The notes under the pieces were generated by a model. It saw nothing but the letters and a program-made list of their open reading frames with translations, was not told the DNA's origin and did not search any database. From positions 434,001 to 498,000 of the forward strand of contig JAUIRK010001056.1 of assembly GCA_030549495.1 (NCBI GenBank): 64,000 bases of DNA, in the 5' to 3' direction. Below are positions 46,915 through 58,700 of the stretch, piece after piece. Positions within the stretch are counted from its first letter, which is position 1. Every line of letters starts with the position of its first letter. The position numbers were made by a program, and so were the translations under genes. The stretch is from Nectonema munidae. Lineage: Eukaryota; Nematomorpha; Nectonematoida; Nectonematidae.

Positions 46915-48410
46915 TTTCTCTGTAATCGTTGTTTATCGCGGGGGTGCGTTCCAAGAAAACTACGCTAAAACTACGTGTGATATCATACCAATTTCTTTAA
47001 TACAGTAATTCTTGAGCTGTGATTTAGCCTAAGTAAATCTCGCTCGGATGTGGACAACATGAACAACACGCCCAAAAAAGGATATTTTTTATTCCATAAA
47101 AAACACTAGCCTAGGCTATGTAACATTAAAAAAAATGATTGTTACTGTACTCACCACGAAAGAAGCGGAAGTACTGAAACTTGAATGATGATTATGATAT
47201 ATTTGCTGCGCAGTAAAAACAATGAATATCCGAATGATGATGACTCTTACTGCACAGGCCATTTTTATTTTACGTCTCTTTAGACAACGGTGCCTTTTCC
47301 TCTTCCACTTCTGACTCTTTTTTGCGAGGATGGAAAAACATCATGATCGGGAGTTGTTGCCGCTGCTTCTTTTTCCAATCAGAGAGCACATTAAAGGCAC
47401 ATATTAGCATGAACCTGTCGAGCTTTTTGTAAAATTGCTAAGAACGAATCATATCGTCATCCAATTCCCGTGAACACTTTTGCTTCTTTAATGTAACTAA
47501 AGAACTTGAAAAGCCGTTCCAAAGTCAAACTAGTTTGGTCGACAGTTTTTATAGTTTCTTACTGCGGTTCTTCTTCTTAGCTGCACAACTTCGTCAAATC
47601 TTCTAGGTCTGTGTCGGTTAGCGGCTGGGAGTGGCAGTCTAGCAACTCGTCGACTTCTCCCGTGGTCATATCTGCAAAGTCGTCACCTCCAAACATCGCG
47701 ACCAACTGCCCAGCTTTCTGTACTGCGGAGTGTTAGATTTCGGCAGGTGTGTCGTAAACAACATCCAGATACAACTTTTTCCAGCTCGTGTTTAATGGTA
47801 GCCGGCTTCAAATTTTGAAATGCCTTCTGCATATTTTGAAGGCACGTAACATTTATGTACTGCCACCAGTATGCAACAACGTTTGCCATAGCATTCCTCG
47901 TGTATAGCACAGTGAACGCCTTGACAACACCCTGGTCGATTGGCTGAATAAGTGACTTAGTGTTGGGCGGCAGGAAACTCGATCTGAACGCCATCATACA
48001 ACAGATCAGTAGCGTGGCCACCAACGTTATCCATAAGGAAAAGAACTTTGAAAGGAAAGCCCTTCTTTAATAGATATACCTTGACTTGTGGGATAAAACA
48101 CTGCTGAAACGAGTCAGATGTCAGCATTTTCGTTATTCACGCCTTTGGGGTGCGCATCAAAGCTACGGGTAGCAGATTCTTGTTTTTATTTTTTAATGTC
48201 ATTGGGTTTTTAGTCTTGTGAATTGCTTTAACAAATATCCCACAACATTGCCGCACATCACGAGGGCCGCGCGATCTTTAGATGCTTTAAAACCAGAGGC
48301 TTTTGCTTCCTCTTTGAACAGAAAAGTTCTTGACGGCATTCTTTTCCAAAACAAGCGCGTCTTGTTCATATTAAAAACTAGTTCGGGCTTAAATCCACCC
48401 ACTGAACAAA
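46915..48410 (-). mobile_element. Truncated Tigger (pogo-type) transposon
   Basis: Minus-strand remains of a Tigger transposase. GGFKPELVFNMNKTRLFWKR and MPSRTFLFKEEAKA (48402-48300) correspond to the first catalytic region (usually N.DETGLFWK; here the Asp is replaced, MNKT). Then PFKVLFLMDNVGGHATDLLY with the second Asp (about 48000-48050), and LPPNTKSLIQPIDQGVVKAF with the third. The C-terminal GEVDELLDCHSQPLTDTDLE follows at about 47650-47590. At 46925-46985 TTTATCGCGGGGGTGCGTTC resembles the Tigger terminal repeat. The N-terminal DNA-binding half and the other terminus are missing, and there are several frame changes. It sits in NOP14 intron 8 in the same sense. Confidence 0.85.
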
Positions 48411-48697
48411 AAAATGGCTAAAATTTTAAATTAAAGATTTCGATAAAGAACACGCCTGTGGTTTTTCTGTAGAAGATTCTGAGGATTATATATACAGCTA
48501 CTCAGATATGAGTAGAATTTTTGAGAGGGTAAAATTTTATAATTGGCAAAAAGTGAAAATTTATGCCCTGAATGATAGTGTGGAGATGAAATAGATCATT
48601 CCTGTGCACATGTCACATCAAGGGCTGGAGTGTAAGAATGAAAAAAAATGAACAGTCACCTCATTCAAAGAAGAACAAAATGAAAAATAAAGGATAC

Positions 48698-48989
48698 TTG
48701 TGCAAGTGTCATCACTAGTGTGTGATTTTTTGCTTGTCTTGTGCGAATTCATCATTTGAAAGAGCGAAGAAAAAAAGTGTATGACTTCGGGAACACATCG
48801 CAAATTGTCTTTCACGAAAAGTTGTATGAGTGAGGATGTTGAAATAGAAACAAGGAGTTCTTCTTGTGAGAGCGTGGATAAATCATCCTTGGGTAATTTG
48901 AGAGCGAGAAGGGAGAGAGTGGGAGTCACTACTTTATGCTGGAAATCGGATATCGAATAAAAGCTAACAACGATGCGAGAAATCAATAA
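48698..48989 (-). CDS. NOP14: NOP14 visible exon 8
   Basis: Acceptor TATGTTCTTTAG. It encodes LLISRIVVSFYSISDFQHKV, VTPTLSLLALKLPKDDLSTL and CVPEVIHFFSSLFQMMNSHK. It aligns with the NOP14 stretch ITGLLFPTSDFWHPVVTPAL. The end is the least certain junction of the gene: the donor A|GTATCC at 48697 fits the phase of exon 9; a donor at 48659 (GAG|GTGACT) does not. Confidence 0.85.
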
Positions 48990-49757
48990 CTAAAGAACAT
49001 AAGAAAATTTTTTAATTTGGGACTGAAATATCGTATGATATATGCAAGAATGGTGCTGAAGTTATGGTTATTAAGGTGATGAGGTCTTTAAAGAATCATT
49101 CAAAGTAAAAATACCTCCGCAACATGGATGTATAGAAATATATTTCACAGTGTAAAACAAAATTCACAAAAAAAGGTTTCAAAAAGTGAAAATCTATATA
49201 GTACATATTTTAAGAGTACGGCTTTTGCTCTAATTTGCTGGAAGGAAAATTAAAAAAAATATACAAAGATTATCATTATAAATTTTAGGTGTCGTCCGTG
49301 ATGCAAATGGCAAAAATAAAAAGTGCTTTGGTTACTGCACCTAGAATAAATCTTAAAGTTTGAGAGCAAAAAAAAATTCACCTCCTAATCTTGAAATCTT
49401 CAGAATTGTATAATATCATGTACTTTTACATTGTAGTTCTGGATAATTGTATAATATCATGACAATGCAAAAAGTGAATGAATGCAGGTAATAAAAACGA
49501 ATATCGACTAAGTGTAGGAACGATTAGGGCAAATTATATACGGCTAAATGCATATATATCCTTTACATCAATAACTAAAAGTCATGCATTTTATTCAAGT
49601 TGTTAGAGCAAAATGATAACCTGAAAATTAAATGTATACATATTGATTTGGTTGATTGGCAGGACTGAGATTCCATATAAGTTATTTATATAGTAAATAT
49701 TCAACATAACCAAGTGATATTATATTTAGATATTGGAAATCAGGTAAAACAAAGTAC
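48990..49757 (-). other. NOP14 intron 7
   Basis: AT-rich, with GTATAATATCATG repeated at about 49418 and 49448. Nothing else seen. Confidence 0.6.
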
Positions 49758-49903
49758 CGTGCAATAAGTGGGCAAATGAGTCTTTGAGTGAATCTCTCTG
49801 AAAATGACATCAGAAAGAGTTTGCGAAAATTGAACTTCATTAAAGTTCGCGAATTTGCGCAAAACTTCGACAATCTTTGGTAATGCTTCAAAAAGTCTCT
49901 TTG
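49758..49903 (-). CDS. NOP14: NOP14 visible exon 7
   Basis: Acceptor TTTTTCTTTAAG, donor ACG|GTACTT in phase 0. It encodes KRLFEALPKIVEVLRKFANF, then EVQFSQTLSDVIFREIHSKT and HLPTYCT. A longer open frame in another phase overlaps it but is not coding. Confidence 0.85.
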
Positions 49904-50065
49904 CTTAAAGAAAAAAGATTCATTCATACAACTAATCATTTATATCATTTACTTATATCAACATCTAAGTAATATTTCGTCATTAAATGATTTAATACAT
50001 GCATTACTGGATAACTCTACATAATGAACACTTTTATTGAGTCAATATGTCTCTAGGATATTTAA

Positions 50066-50187
50066 CTGGTTAACAACGAGAGTCGAATTTATAAAAATAT
50101 GATCATATGCGTATATAAATTCTTTTATGTACAAATAATAGTCTGCTTTACAATAGATATCGTCTGATTATTCTGGTCGATAAAGGG
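50066..50187. mobile_element. TTAA-flanked MITE (first family), 122 bp
   Basis: TTAA at 50062-50065 and 50188-50191. The right end (GATATCGTCTGATTATTCTGG) is almost the same as in 21662-21790. The left end is more diverged. It lies in NOP14 intron 6. Confidence 0.75.
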
Positions 50188-50408
50188 TTAATATCGAGAG
50201 GTTTAACTGATCAATAAAAATAGTGCGGGGAGGGGTAGGAAAGAGGAGATCGTTCAACGTTTTAAGGGGTATATTTTATATTGTTTCTTTGAAAAAGACC
50301 AGACAATTAACAAAATCTTGATTTAAAGTAATGTCGTCGTCTATAGAGCGTTTTTTTGAAAAAGGGGCTATACGTAAGAAAAGTTGAGGAAACTTGAGAT
50401 AGAAAGAA

Positions 50409-50778
50409 GAGATGTATCGAATATCCACAGCGGCAAAAAAATTACATCCTCTTAACATCCTCATCCGTGGATCATTTAAAATTCAGCATCCGCAATTTTC
50501 AAACATTGTCGTTTTTTCTATATACCGCAAAGTTTTTTCGGTATTTTTACTTTATCCAAAATTATTGTTATAAGTACGTCTTTATGATAGCACATATACA
50601 TTGACATCTTCTCTCTAAATTTTTAAGAAATATAAAACTTGAGTATAGTTAGAATAGCAATTATGATATCCGCATCGGCATTCGCTAAAAAAATTATTTC
50701 TGACATCCGCATCCACATCCGATAGCAAGTCAAATTTCATATCCGCGGATATAAAAAATTTCGCATTCGATAGATCTC
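50409..50778. mobile_element. TA-type MITE, copy 3 of 3
   Basis: Left end GAGATGTATCGAATATCC, right end inverted GAGATCTATCGAATGCG, TA at 50779-50780. The interior closely follows 9273-9608 (TATACCGCAAAGTTTT, GATAGCACATATACATTGAC). The left flanking T is changed. Confidence 0.75.
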
Positions 50779-50960
50779 TAATAGAAAGTAGAGGTTTCAC
50801 ATACAGTTCAAGTTTGAAGTGTGGTTAAGGAATAAAATGCGTGATTTTAGAGATATAAATTGAAATTAAAAAAATAATGAAAAAGTATTGCAAAAGAAGC
50901 TTTGAAATATGCACTAGACTATAAACTTTTTGACGAAAGATTACTAAAATATTTGAAAAC

Positions 50961-51192
50961 CTGAATCTTTGTTAAAAAGGGCGATTTCACTCATCAAAAA
51001 GTCAACGTAAAAAGAACATAATCTTTGAAGAAGAACTTTATTATTTTCCTTGAGTTGAGGATGATAACAAGTGATTAATCTGTCGACGATAATCACTCCA
51101 AACCGATCTTTCGTCTTATAAAGATCTAAAAGCTTTCGAAACGACTCAAAAGTTTCAGGCATTGTAAAAGTAAAAGGAATTTCTTCTCTATT
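50961..51192 (-). CDS. NOP14: NOP14 visible exon 6
   Basis: Acceptor CTTTCAATAG, donor TTCAG|GTTTTC in phase 1. It encodes NREEIPFTFTMPETFESFRK, LLDLYKTKDRFGVIIVDRLI, TCYHPQLKENNKVLLQRLCS and FYVDFLM. This is the hallmark start of the NOP14 core (LPYTF.AP.S..EL..LL, then NHPSL..GNK..L..L). Confidence 0.93.
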
Positions 51193-51268
51193 CTATTGAA
51201 AGTAAAAGTAATTAATGGAAGTTTTAATAATTTTGGAACACTTTAATGAAGGAATTGTGAAGACTTAC

Positions 51269-51354
51269 ACATTCGCTTTCTTTAAATTCATTCTGAATAT
51301 TTGAATTTAAAGTGATAGATGTAACTTTTGTATTAGGAAGGTTTAATTTCGATT
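51269..51354 (-). CDS. NOP14: NOP14 visible exon 5
   Basis: Acceptor AAATTCTTCAG, donor GAATGT|GTAAGT in phase 0. It encodes SKLNLPNTKVTSITLNSNIQ then NEFKESEC, a linker between the acidic region and the core. Confidence 0.85.
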
Positions 51355-51408
51355 CTGAAGAATTTTTACTTTTAGTATTTGAAATATAAATTTATAATTC
51401 GTTCTTAC

Positions 51409-51804
51409 TCTTCAGAATAGATTTCAAATGAGTATTTCCATCAGATAACTTATCCTTATCTTCATCATTATTGTCACAACAAGAATTTGTTATATCTTCT
51501 TTTATCATATCATCATCATTTTCATCATAAAGGGAGTTAACTTCATCATCTTCTTCTTCTTCATAAACAGAGCTAGTTACATCATCTTCGCCATCATGCG
51601 GTTCAAAATCATTATTGCCATCAGAATTTTCGTTCTCCTCATAATCAGAAGAATCATCATTCGCATCCTCGTCATAATCATCATCTTCGTCCCCCTCATC
51701 ATCATCATCATCTTCGTCCCCCTCATCATCATCATCATCATCGTCTGTTGCACCACTATCATCTGCTCCATCATTATCATTAAACAAGCTTTTCTTATTG
51801 AGTC
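51409..51804 (-). CDS. NOP14: NOP14 visible exon 4 (acidic linker)
   Basis: Acceptor CATTTTTTAG, donor AAGA|GTAAGA in phase 1. It encodes 131 residues that are mostly Asp and Glu, starting LNKKSLFNDNDGADDSG and then a DDDDDEGDE block present twice, ending THLKSILK. NOP14 proteins have an acidic stretch at this position; here it is long. The sequence is close to a (GAT/GAA) trinucleotide repeat, which makes the other frames on both strands open too (Met/Ile-rich shadows). Confidence 0.88.
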
Positions 51805-52019
51805 CTAAAAAATGTATTATTGTATATTTATAGTATTAAAAGTGTGTGAACTTTTATCAGAATAAAAATTTTATGTTCAAACGTGTATTGTTTTTATTTG
51901 AAAAAAATGAATTTCTATACAACAAGAGTAGCAAGTCGTTGAATAAAGAGTCTTGTTAAAAGGAATATAAAATAGCAAAATTTGAAAACACTGTCGATGG
52001 ATGAAAATATAGAAAGTAC

Positions 52020-52144
52020 TGTTGAAGGGCAATTTCATTGGTTTGGAGATGGCTTCGTGTGATTCAAATTTTTGGCGTATATCTTCACTAGCAATGTTTC
52101 CAGATTCATCGTATGAAAGCATGACTTCTTTAATCTTCTTATTC
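52020..52144 (-). CDS. NOP14: NOP14 visible exon 3
   Basis: Acceptor ATTTTATTTTAAG, donor AACA|GTACTT in phase 1. It encodes NKKIKEVMLSYDESGNIASE, DIRQKFESHEAISKPMKLPF. It corresponds to the RRLLSYKDGKMNVEED region of vertebrate NOP14. Confidence 0.85.
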
Positions 52145-52745
52145 CTTAAAATAAAATAGATTTTCAGAAACTAAATCATTTTCTAAAAGAACGTAGCAAA
52201 TTTGATATTCAAAAACTTTTATTGAGATCTGAATTTACTTGTAAAAATAGACTGTTGACTTTGGGTAGATTAAACCCAAAAAAAACATCATCATCATCAT
52301 ATAAAGCACATGAAAAACCTTTGGTCTTTTGGAGCATAAACATAAACATTTACTTTTCTAATTCTCAATATCTGATCCAATGTAAGAATAAACTGATGAT
52401 GATGATGATGATATGATTGGTATTCAAAATAAGAGGCCCAGATATACTTCACACATTACTAGAATATCTGCCAATGTGTAATATTGGAAATTTAGTATGA
52501 AATATTTCAGATAAAAAATCATTAAATTTATTAACAGATATAAAGATTAAAGTGTTCACTATTCAAACAAATGGAAAACATTTTCACAAGAATAAGTGTT
52601 ACTACTAGATACATTACATGGCATATTTGTTCTATCATTATTTGATGAAGGACATTATTCTGCACATAATCTCTTTAACTAAGCTCTTTAACAGAAGCAC
52701 ATTCTTATAAGTTTTCGAATAAGTTAAATGCATTTTGGCATTTAA
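52145..52745 (-). other. NOP14 intron 2 (left part)
   Basis: Short (CAT)n and (GAT)n runs at about 52285-52300 and 52396-52413 face each other in opposite sense about 100 bases apart and could pair. Nothing else seen. Confidence 0.5.
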
Positions 52746-52750
52746 CTTAG

Positions 52751-53129
52751 TGTTATGTATGACGAATATGTATATTCAAATGTTGAAATTCAAATACCAA
52801 ATACATTCAAGTCTAAATACGTGCAATATATTTCATTCATATTCAAATACATGCAACATGTATCATTCACGTTCAAATACATGCAATGCTTTGCATTCAT
52901 ATACATCCATTCGACATTCAAATAAGCATGCGATACAATACCAATTTGACTGTTTGAAACTCACCACTTCTGGATATAAATAGTCGTGCATATGCGATAG
53001 GACACACATTTCTTCTTATTGCACCTTCTCTTGTCTTGATATTAAAATCGCCAATTCGTGTTCAATAAATCTTATATTTACTACCTTGCATCTCGGCTTA
53101 CGCGCTCTTAGTGTTGTAAGAATACAACA
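52751..53129 (+). repeat. 5' LTR of the Gypsy element
   Basis: 379 bp, starting TGTTATGTATGACG and ending GTAAGAATACAACA. The middle is a tandem of roughly 28-bp units (CATTCA..TTCAAATACATGCAA). A TATA-like GGATATAAATA and AATAAA lie in the second half. Confidence 0.92.
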
Positions 53130-56100
53130 GGTATACTTGGCGCAGTCAGCAGGATCTTGCTCAAAACATCGACAAGACTCAAGTCACCTCCAATTGACGT
53201 CACCGGATTGAACAAGATCAGTACCTCGCACCATGGCGGAAACCAAGGACCTACTCAGGCTCATGCAGCAACAGGTGGATCAGCAAAGACAGCTTATTGA
53301 AAACATGACTCAGCAACGTCGGGAAGACCAGAAGCGAATGGAGAAGCTGAATGAGAACATGGCTAAAAAACCTACGATAGGTTCTTCTACTCCTATCACT
53401 ACAAGTTCGAAGTTCGCGCCCTTCGACCCTATTACTGAACTTTGGTCAGATTAATACTCCCGATTTTGCCCCTTTCTAAGAGCTAGTTCAAATCCTGATG
53501 ATCGAATGGCTCAAACTTTCCTGACTAACCAGTCTATAATCGTCTACAAGCTTTTGTTCAATTTCGCTGCACAGCAGTCTCCATCCAAAGACATCAATGA
53601 TCTATCCCTGAACAAGATAGTCAGCTTCATGAAAGACCAATATGATCCAAAGCGATTCATTATCCGTGAACGTTTCCGTTACTGGAGCGACATGCAGCGC
53701 AAGCCTGGTGTAACAATCCAAGGACTGGCAGTTCGGATACGTCAAGACGCTGCCACCTGCGACATTTCTTCATTCAAGGATCCCCAAGATAAAGCTCTAT
53801 GTGCACGGTTTATCTGCTCCGTCAACAACGAAGCCGTCCTGAAGGCCCTGTTCAAAGTGAAAGATGACAAGCTAGATTTCGCCTGTAATATCGAAATATC
53901 CAAGGAAACTGAAGATGCCGCAAAGGTTGCCAAGGAGACCGTCCATGGATCCCAGAAAGCAGTCAATAAAGAGAATAAGAATATTCTGCTAAAAAACGAC
54001 ACTTACAAGGCCAACGAATATCGTTTCAAGGAGGCTATCTGCCATTTTTGCAACGCCAAGCGACACCTGGAAGCTGTGTGTCGGAAAAAGAAAGCCAGTG
54101 AGAATGCATAATTGAAAGTCATTGTTGGAGTCACTACTACAACCCAACCGACTCTCCCAAAGCTAGAGGTTCCTACCGAGATAGCGAATCAACAATGTTT
54201 TATGGAAATCGATACGACCACGACGGGTAACTTCATTACAAAACAGCAGTGTGACGCCTTAGGACAACCTACTTTAGATCAGCGGACGCCCGAATATGAA
54301 TTCGCTAGTAAGCACAGCTGGTCGACTCAGGGTAGCTTCATGGCTAGGACCAGTGTACCAGGAACAAAAGAGGGTGTTGACATTACTTACACGGTTACCA
54401 AAGACCTCAATCCCTTGGGTCGAGTTGCAACCAAGCAACTGAAGATTTCGGTGGACAAAGTCCTTGATTCTACAGAACCATGCTACGCCATGTTCAGTCA
54501 CCTGAAGAAAGACATAGAGGTGCTAAATCAGTGTCAGGACATATGCAAGCAGTTCCCAAACCTGCGGAAAAGAAAGCTTGGATGCATCAAGAAATTCTAT
54601 CTGGTGATAGAGTTCAAGCCAAAAACCAAATTCATTTTCTGCCAAACAAGGTCATTTCCTTCACGATGCTGGACGACCTGGAGAAGTCCTATCAAGAAGG
54701 GATTGTAAAGGTCCTAACGACTACGGTACGCCAGTGGTTCCAATCAAGAAGGCTTTACTTCCTGGAAAAAAGAATTCAAAGATCCGCGTGTGTGGGGACT
54801 ACTCAGCCACGGTGAACCAACAGCTGAAGGATCATCGTCATCCCATACCTCTTTCAGCAGAACTGATGTGCAAGTTAGGAGGTGGTTATGGATTTTCCAA
54901 GATGGATGCATACAATCAGATTCAGTTGGAGCCTAAAAGCCAGCGGAAGCTCACCTTGAATACTCAAAAGGGAGTTCTGCTACAAAAGAGGCTACCCTTC
55001 GGAATCAAGTCGGCAACGGGATACTTTCAACAGATCATGGATCAACTGACACAATATCTGCTAGGCGTAACCGTCTACTTGGATGATCTATTGGTCAGCG
55101 GTAAGGATGCACAAGACCACGTCAGCAATCTACGACGCCTTCTACAACGTCTGGATGAAAAAGGTCTCCGATGTGGCCTGGAGAAGTGTAAATTGCACGA
55201 CCGTGCGTTGAATACATGGGGCATTTGCTATCATCCGAAGGAATCTCCAAAGGACACAAGGTTAACGATGTCCTAAAGATGCATTGCCCAACAAACTTTT
55301 CTACTCTGAAATCCTATTTAAGATCTCTCCAGTTCTATGCCTCATAACTACTCCAAGTCCTTGGAAGGTCTCTACCGCCAAACCAAGAAGTCGGAGACTT
55401 GGCACTGGGGCCAAGAACATGAAGATGTTTATCTTAAGTCGAATGAGTTCCTGTCGTCGGAGAATGTACTTTTCCAATTACAATCCAGCACTACCTGTGG
55501 GAATTTCATGTGATGCATCCAACATCGGAATCGGAGCTGTTCTATTCCATTGTTACCAAGACAGAAGCGAACGCCAATCTCCAACGTTTCAAAATTCTAA
55601 CTGAAACTCAGAAGAATTACAGCAAAATTTAGAAAGAAGCCCTTGCCATCGTCTTCGCATTGAAGAAGTTCTATCACTACATCTACGGACGGAAGTACAC
55701 GTTGGTCACGGACCACCGACCTCTCATTGCGATATTTGGACCAGGAAAAGCTACCCCCACCCTAGCTGGAAATCATATTGCTCGGTGGGCCATGATGTTG
55801 AATCAGTTTGACTACGACAATGAATACCGGAGAACCACGGATCACTCCAATGCTGGTGCTTTGAGTCGCCTACCTGCGTTAAACGAACCAATTTTTGATG
55901 GTGAGGAAAATGAAGACGATATTGAGATGGTTTGCGCGGTTGAAGACATCAGTGGACGTGTGGAAACCAACAACGCCCTTCAAAGCGAATTAACAAAAGA
56001 TCCAGTCATTTCTACGATCATGCGGTTTAAACGCGAAGGATGGCCTCCAAAGAAAAGTGACGAATCGGGTTGTCCTTGGTATGTTCGAAATTTGGAGGCT

Positions 56101-56765
56101 GCTAAGTCTAAGGAGCTTTGTCGCTTAGCCGCCAAAGCTAAGTCACAACTCTTGAAAGTTTTATCAAGAAAGACGTCAGGCTTATTGCGGGCGACGCGAG
56201 CTATTCCTAATCATGCTGAGTTAAAAACCGTTGTGGCCTCCATCGGACGACGATGAACCGCTGAAACAGAGGAAGCTGTTATGGATATCTGGGATGCTAA
56301 GCAGACCATAGATATGCCAGAATCTGCTTATCTAGATGATGTAAGAACTCAGGTAATGGCTGAAATTGACAAATATTTGAAAAATATTCGCGCCTATAAA
56401 CCCAATGCTTAATAATCTTAATTAGGAGGGCATTTTTTAGCATAATATCATTTACTCCAACAATCATAGTTTCTTCGTTCGAGCCGCAGTATCTTCTCAC
56501 TGCTTTTTTACTTTACCAATCTTTTAAGAAAGAAAAAAACATTTATATTTATTTTGTTCCTCCGAGGACACCGAACCGGAATTGGACGTCCCTTCCAACG
56601 AAGACACACCTACTCATGAAATGCCACGTAAACCTGATCCGAAAGCCACGTGATCAGGTACCATCTGATACCGCCGCACAAGAGCCCAAAAGAATACGTC
56701 GATCTTGGCGGAAGAACAAGGGAATACCCCCTCGCCGCTGGTGAACCAGAAGCTTAGTGGGGAGG

Positions 56766-57118
56766 TGATATGTATGACGAATATTTATATTCAAGTGTTG
56801 ATACTCAAATACAATCAATGTTCATTCACGTCCAAATACGTGCAATTTATTTCATTCACGTTCAAATGCATGCAATGTTTTGCATTCATATACATCCATT
56901 CGACATTCGAAAAAGCCTGCGATACAATACTAATTTGACTATTTGAAACTCACCTCTACTGGATATAAATATTCGTGCATATGCGATAGGACACACATTT
57001 CTTCTTATTGCACCTTCTCTTGTCTTGATTTTATAATCGCCAATTTGTGTTCAATAAATCTTATATTTACTACCTTGCATCTTGGCTTACGCGCTCTTAG
57101 TGTTGTAAGAATACAACA
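56766..57118 (+). repeat. 3' LTR of the Gypsy element
   Basis: 353 bp, counterpart of 52751-53129, with about one fewer internal 28-bp unit. Confidence 0.92.
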
Positions 57119-57579
57119 CTTCGCATACATTAACAATGATTTCCTAGATTCCTTCATAAGTTTATATCTTATGATCAAAAATAATCTTTTTCACGCAAAA
57201 TTACATACCAATTACGTATCATTCAAATTAGAGAAGATTGTCATCGCCAAAGGTTTTTTGTCTATAAGAAGATTTTAATGACAAAGCAATCGGCAGCCTA
57301 TTTGGTTTTATTAGAATCAAGCAATTAGGTGAGATTTTTATCTTACAGAAGCTTCTTGTGTAAAGTGTGGATTAAGCACTGGGTATGTTGTGAAAAAAAG
57401 GGAATTTATTAGGTGGTTTGAAATGTTCACAAATATTAAAGTTCTGAATAATTCATCACACAAGTTAAAAGTTTTTGAATTGAAGGAAAACAACAACAAA
57501 TATCTCACCAATATACTTACATTTGAATATATTTTGACATTGATTATAAAAATTACAGTATTGTGATTGTTCCATTTTA
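57119..57579 (-). other. NOP14 intron 2, between Gypsy and MULE
   Basis: No feature recognised. Confidence 0.5.
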
Positions 57580-57655
57580 CCCTTAAAAATTTGAGGTCCT
57601 AAAGTTAATTTCAATAAAATTTTGGGCCCGCGTGTAAAAAGGCTAAAGAACCCTG
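57580..57655. mobile_element. hAT-like end fragment
   Basis: Read inverted from 57655: CAGGGTTCTTTAGCC then TTTTTACACGCGGGCCC, a typical hAT right end. The partner end was not found. Confidence 0.45.
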
Positions 57656-57789
57656 GTATACACAGTTAGAAGCTTATATATCATCCGAATTTGTATTTCT
57701 AAATGCGGTCCGCAATGCTTTACACAAATTCTTGCTCCGCAAGTGCGGATTTATATAAGGCGTAGCGGGACTGAATGTATTTGTATAGA

Positions 57790-58328
57790 GGTTTTGGTAC
57801 CCGGACAACTGCCCGAAGGACAAGTGCCCGGTGGACAACTGCCAGATAGGACAAGTGCCCGATGGAAAAATGCCCGATAAGTATGTGATAATTGTATTGT
57901 TTTATGCAATATTTTACTACATATCAATCTATGAGAAAAAAAAGCGATAAGTTGATGATAGTAATTTTTTAAAGGTAAAATAAAAGTAAAGTTAACAAAA
58001 CTTGTTTTATTTGTGAAAGCAAAGGTAATTTATCAATAAAACAAAATTGTGTTTATTAAAAAATAGCAAGAAAAACTAAAATTTTAAATTGTATGCTATT
58101 CCTTTTAAAAAATCTGTTACTTCTCGATTTCCATAATCCTGCACAATGTTAGCAATTTTTTTTGTTGTATCTTGATATTTTTTCTTTATAGGAGAAGGCT
58201 CATGCCCTGTCAGCAATCGGTTAATGATTGTGTCATTTAGAGCTTGTTCCATTTGGATGGCTCGAGGTGATATTCGCCTGTAAGTGGTTATGCCATCCTT
58301 CCAAGGAATTAATTGTTCGTGGTAAATA
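57790..58328. repeat. Left inverted arm of the MULE
   Basis: The outer 110 bases are short GGACAANTGCC units. The inner part, read on the minus strand, is a second copy of the transposase C-terminal coding region (58080-58325) with about 29 bases missing relative to the right arm. Confidence 0.88.
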
Positions 58329-58700
58329 ATTAATGTGTATCTTAAAAAATATTGCCTTCAATTCAAATTTATGGCACTGATTAAAAAACACCCATTAATA
58401 ATGGCATTTGATACGTTTCAAATTTTGTGGTATTCGTATATTTTTTTCATAATTTGTCTCTCTCTCGCTCTCATACCAACTTTCTCTCTCTCTCTCTGTT
58501 TATTACAAGAGAGTTTTTATATAATTTTATATAAGTGTAAGTTTACTATTTTGTTTTGTAAACTACCATTGTCATCTTACACTAATAATATAACTCATTT
58601 ATTTTTGATAGGGATAGAAAAACCATAGCCCTCATTTACTTAGGCTAATCTTCTTGTACTCAAAAAATATATTTTCACTTCCTATTTGATTTCTTAACCC

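Larger units (their letters stand above)
52751..57118 (+). mobile_element. Ty3/Gypsy LTR retrotransposon, broken
   Basis: About 4.4 kb. LTRs at 52751-53129 and 56766-57118, about 6% different by eye outside a length difference, so not recent. The flanking 5-mers CTTAG and CTTCG (52746-52750, 57119-57123) are probably the target duplication. The primer-binding site TGGCGCAGTCAGCAGG follows the 5' LTR (arthropod gypsy-group form) and a purine tract GTGGGGAGG precedes the 3' LTR. Internal parts in order: gag with a CCHC zinc knuckle, protease-like part, reverse transcriptase with YLDD, and RNase H (TDHRPLIAIFG), together about 53.2-55.9 kb. The internal region is shorter than usual for the family. 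It looks dead, with about half a dozen breaks. Inserted in NOP14 intron 2, opposite in sense. Confidence 0.93.

Noticed and set aside
48218-48421. 67-codon plus-strand frame
   Set aside because: Antisense of the Tigger transposase fragment.
51577-51808. Met- or Ile-rich frames on both strands
   Set aside because: Shadows of the near-trinucleotide acidic exon 4 of NOP14.
58335-58628. 97-codon plus-strand frame with hydrophobic stretches inside the MULE
   Set aside because: It includes a (TC)n run and has no similarity to MULE accessory genes; it is chance openness upstream of the transposase.
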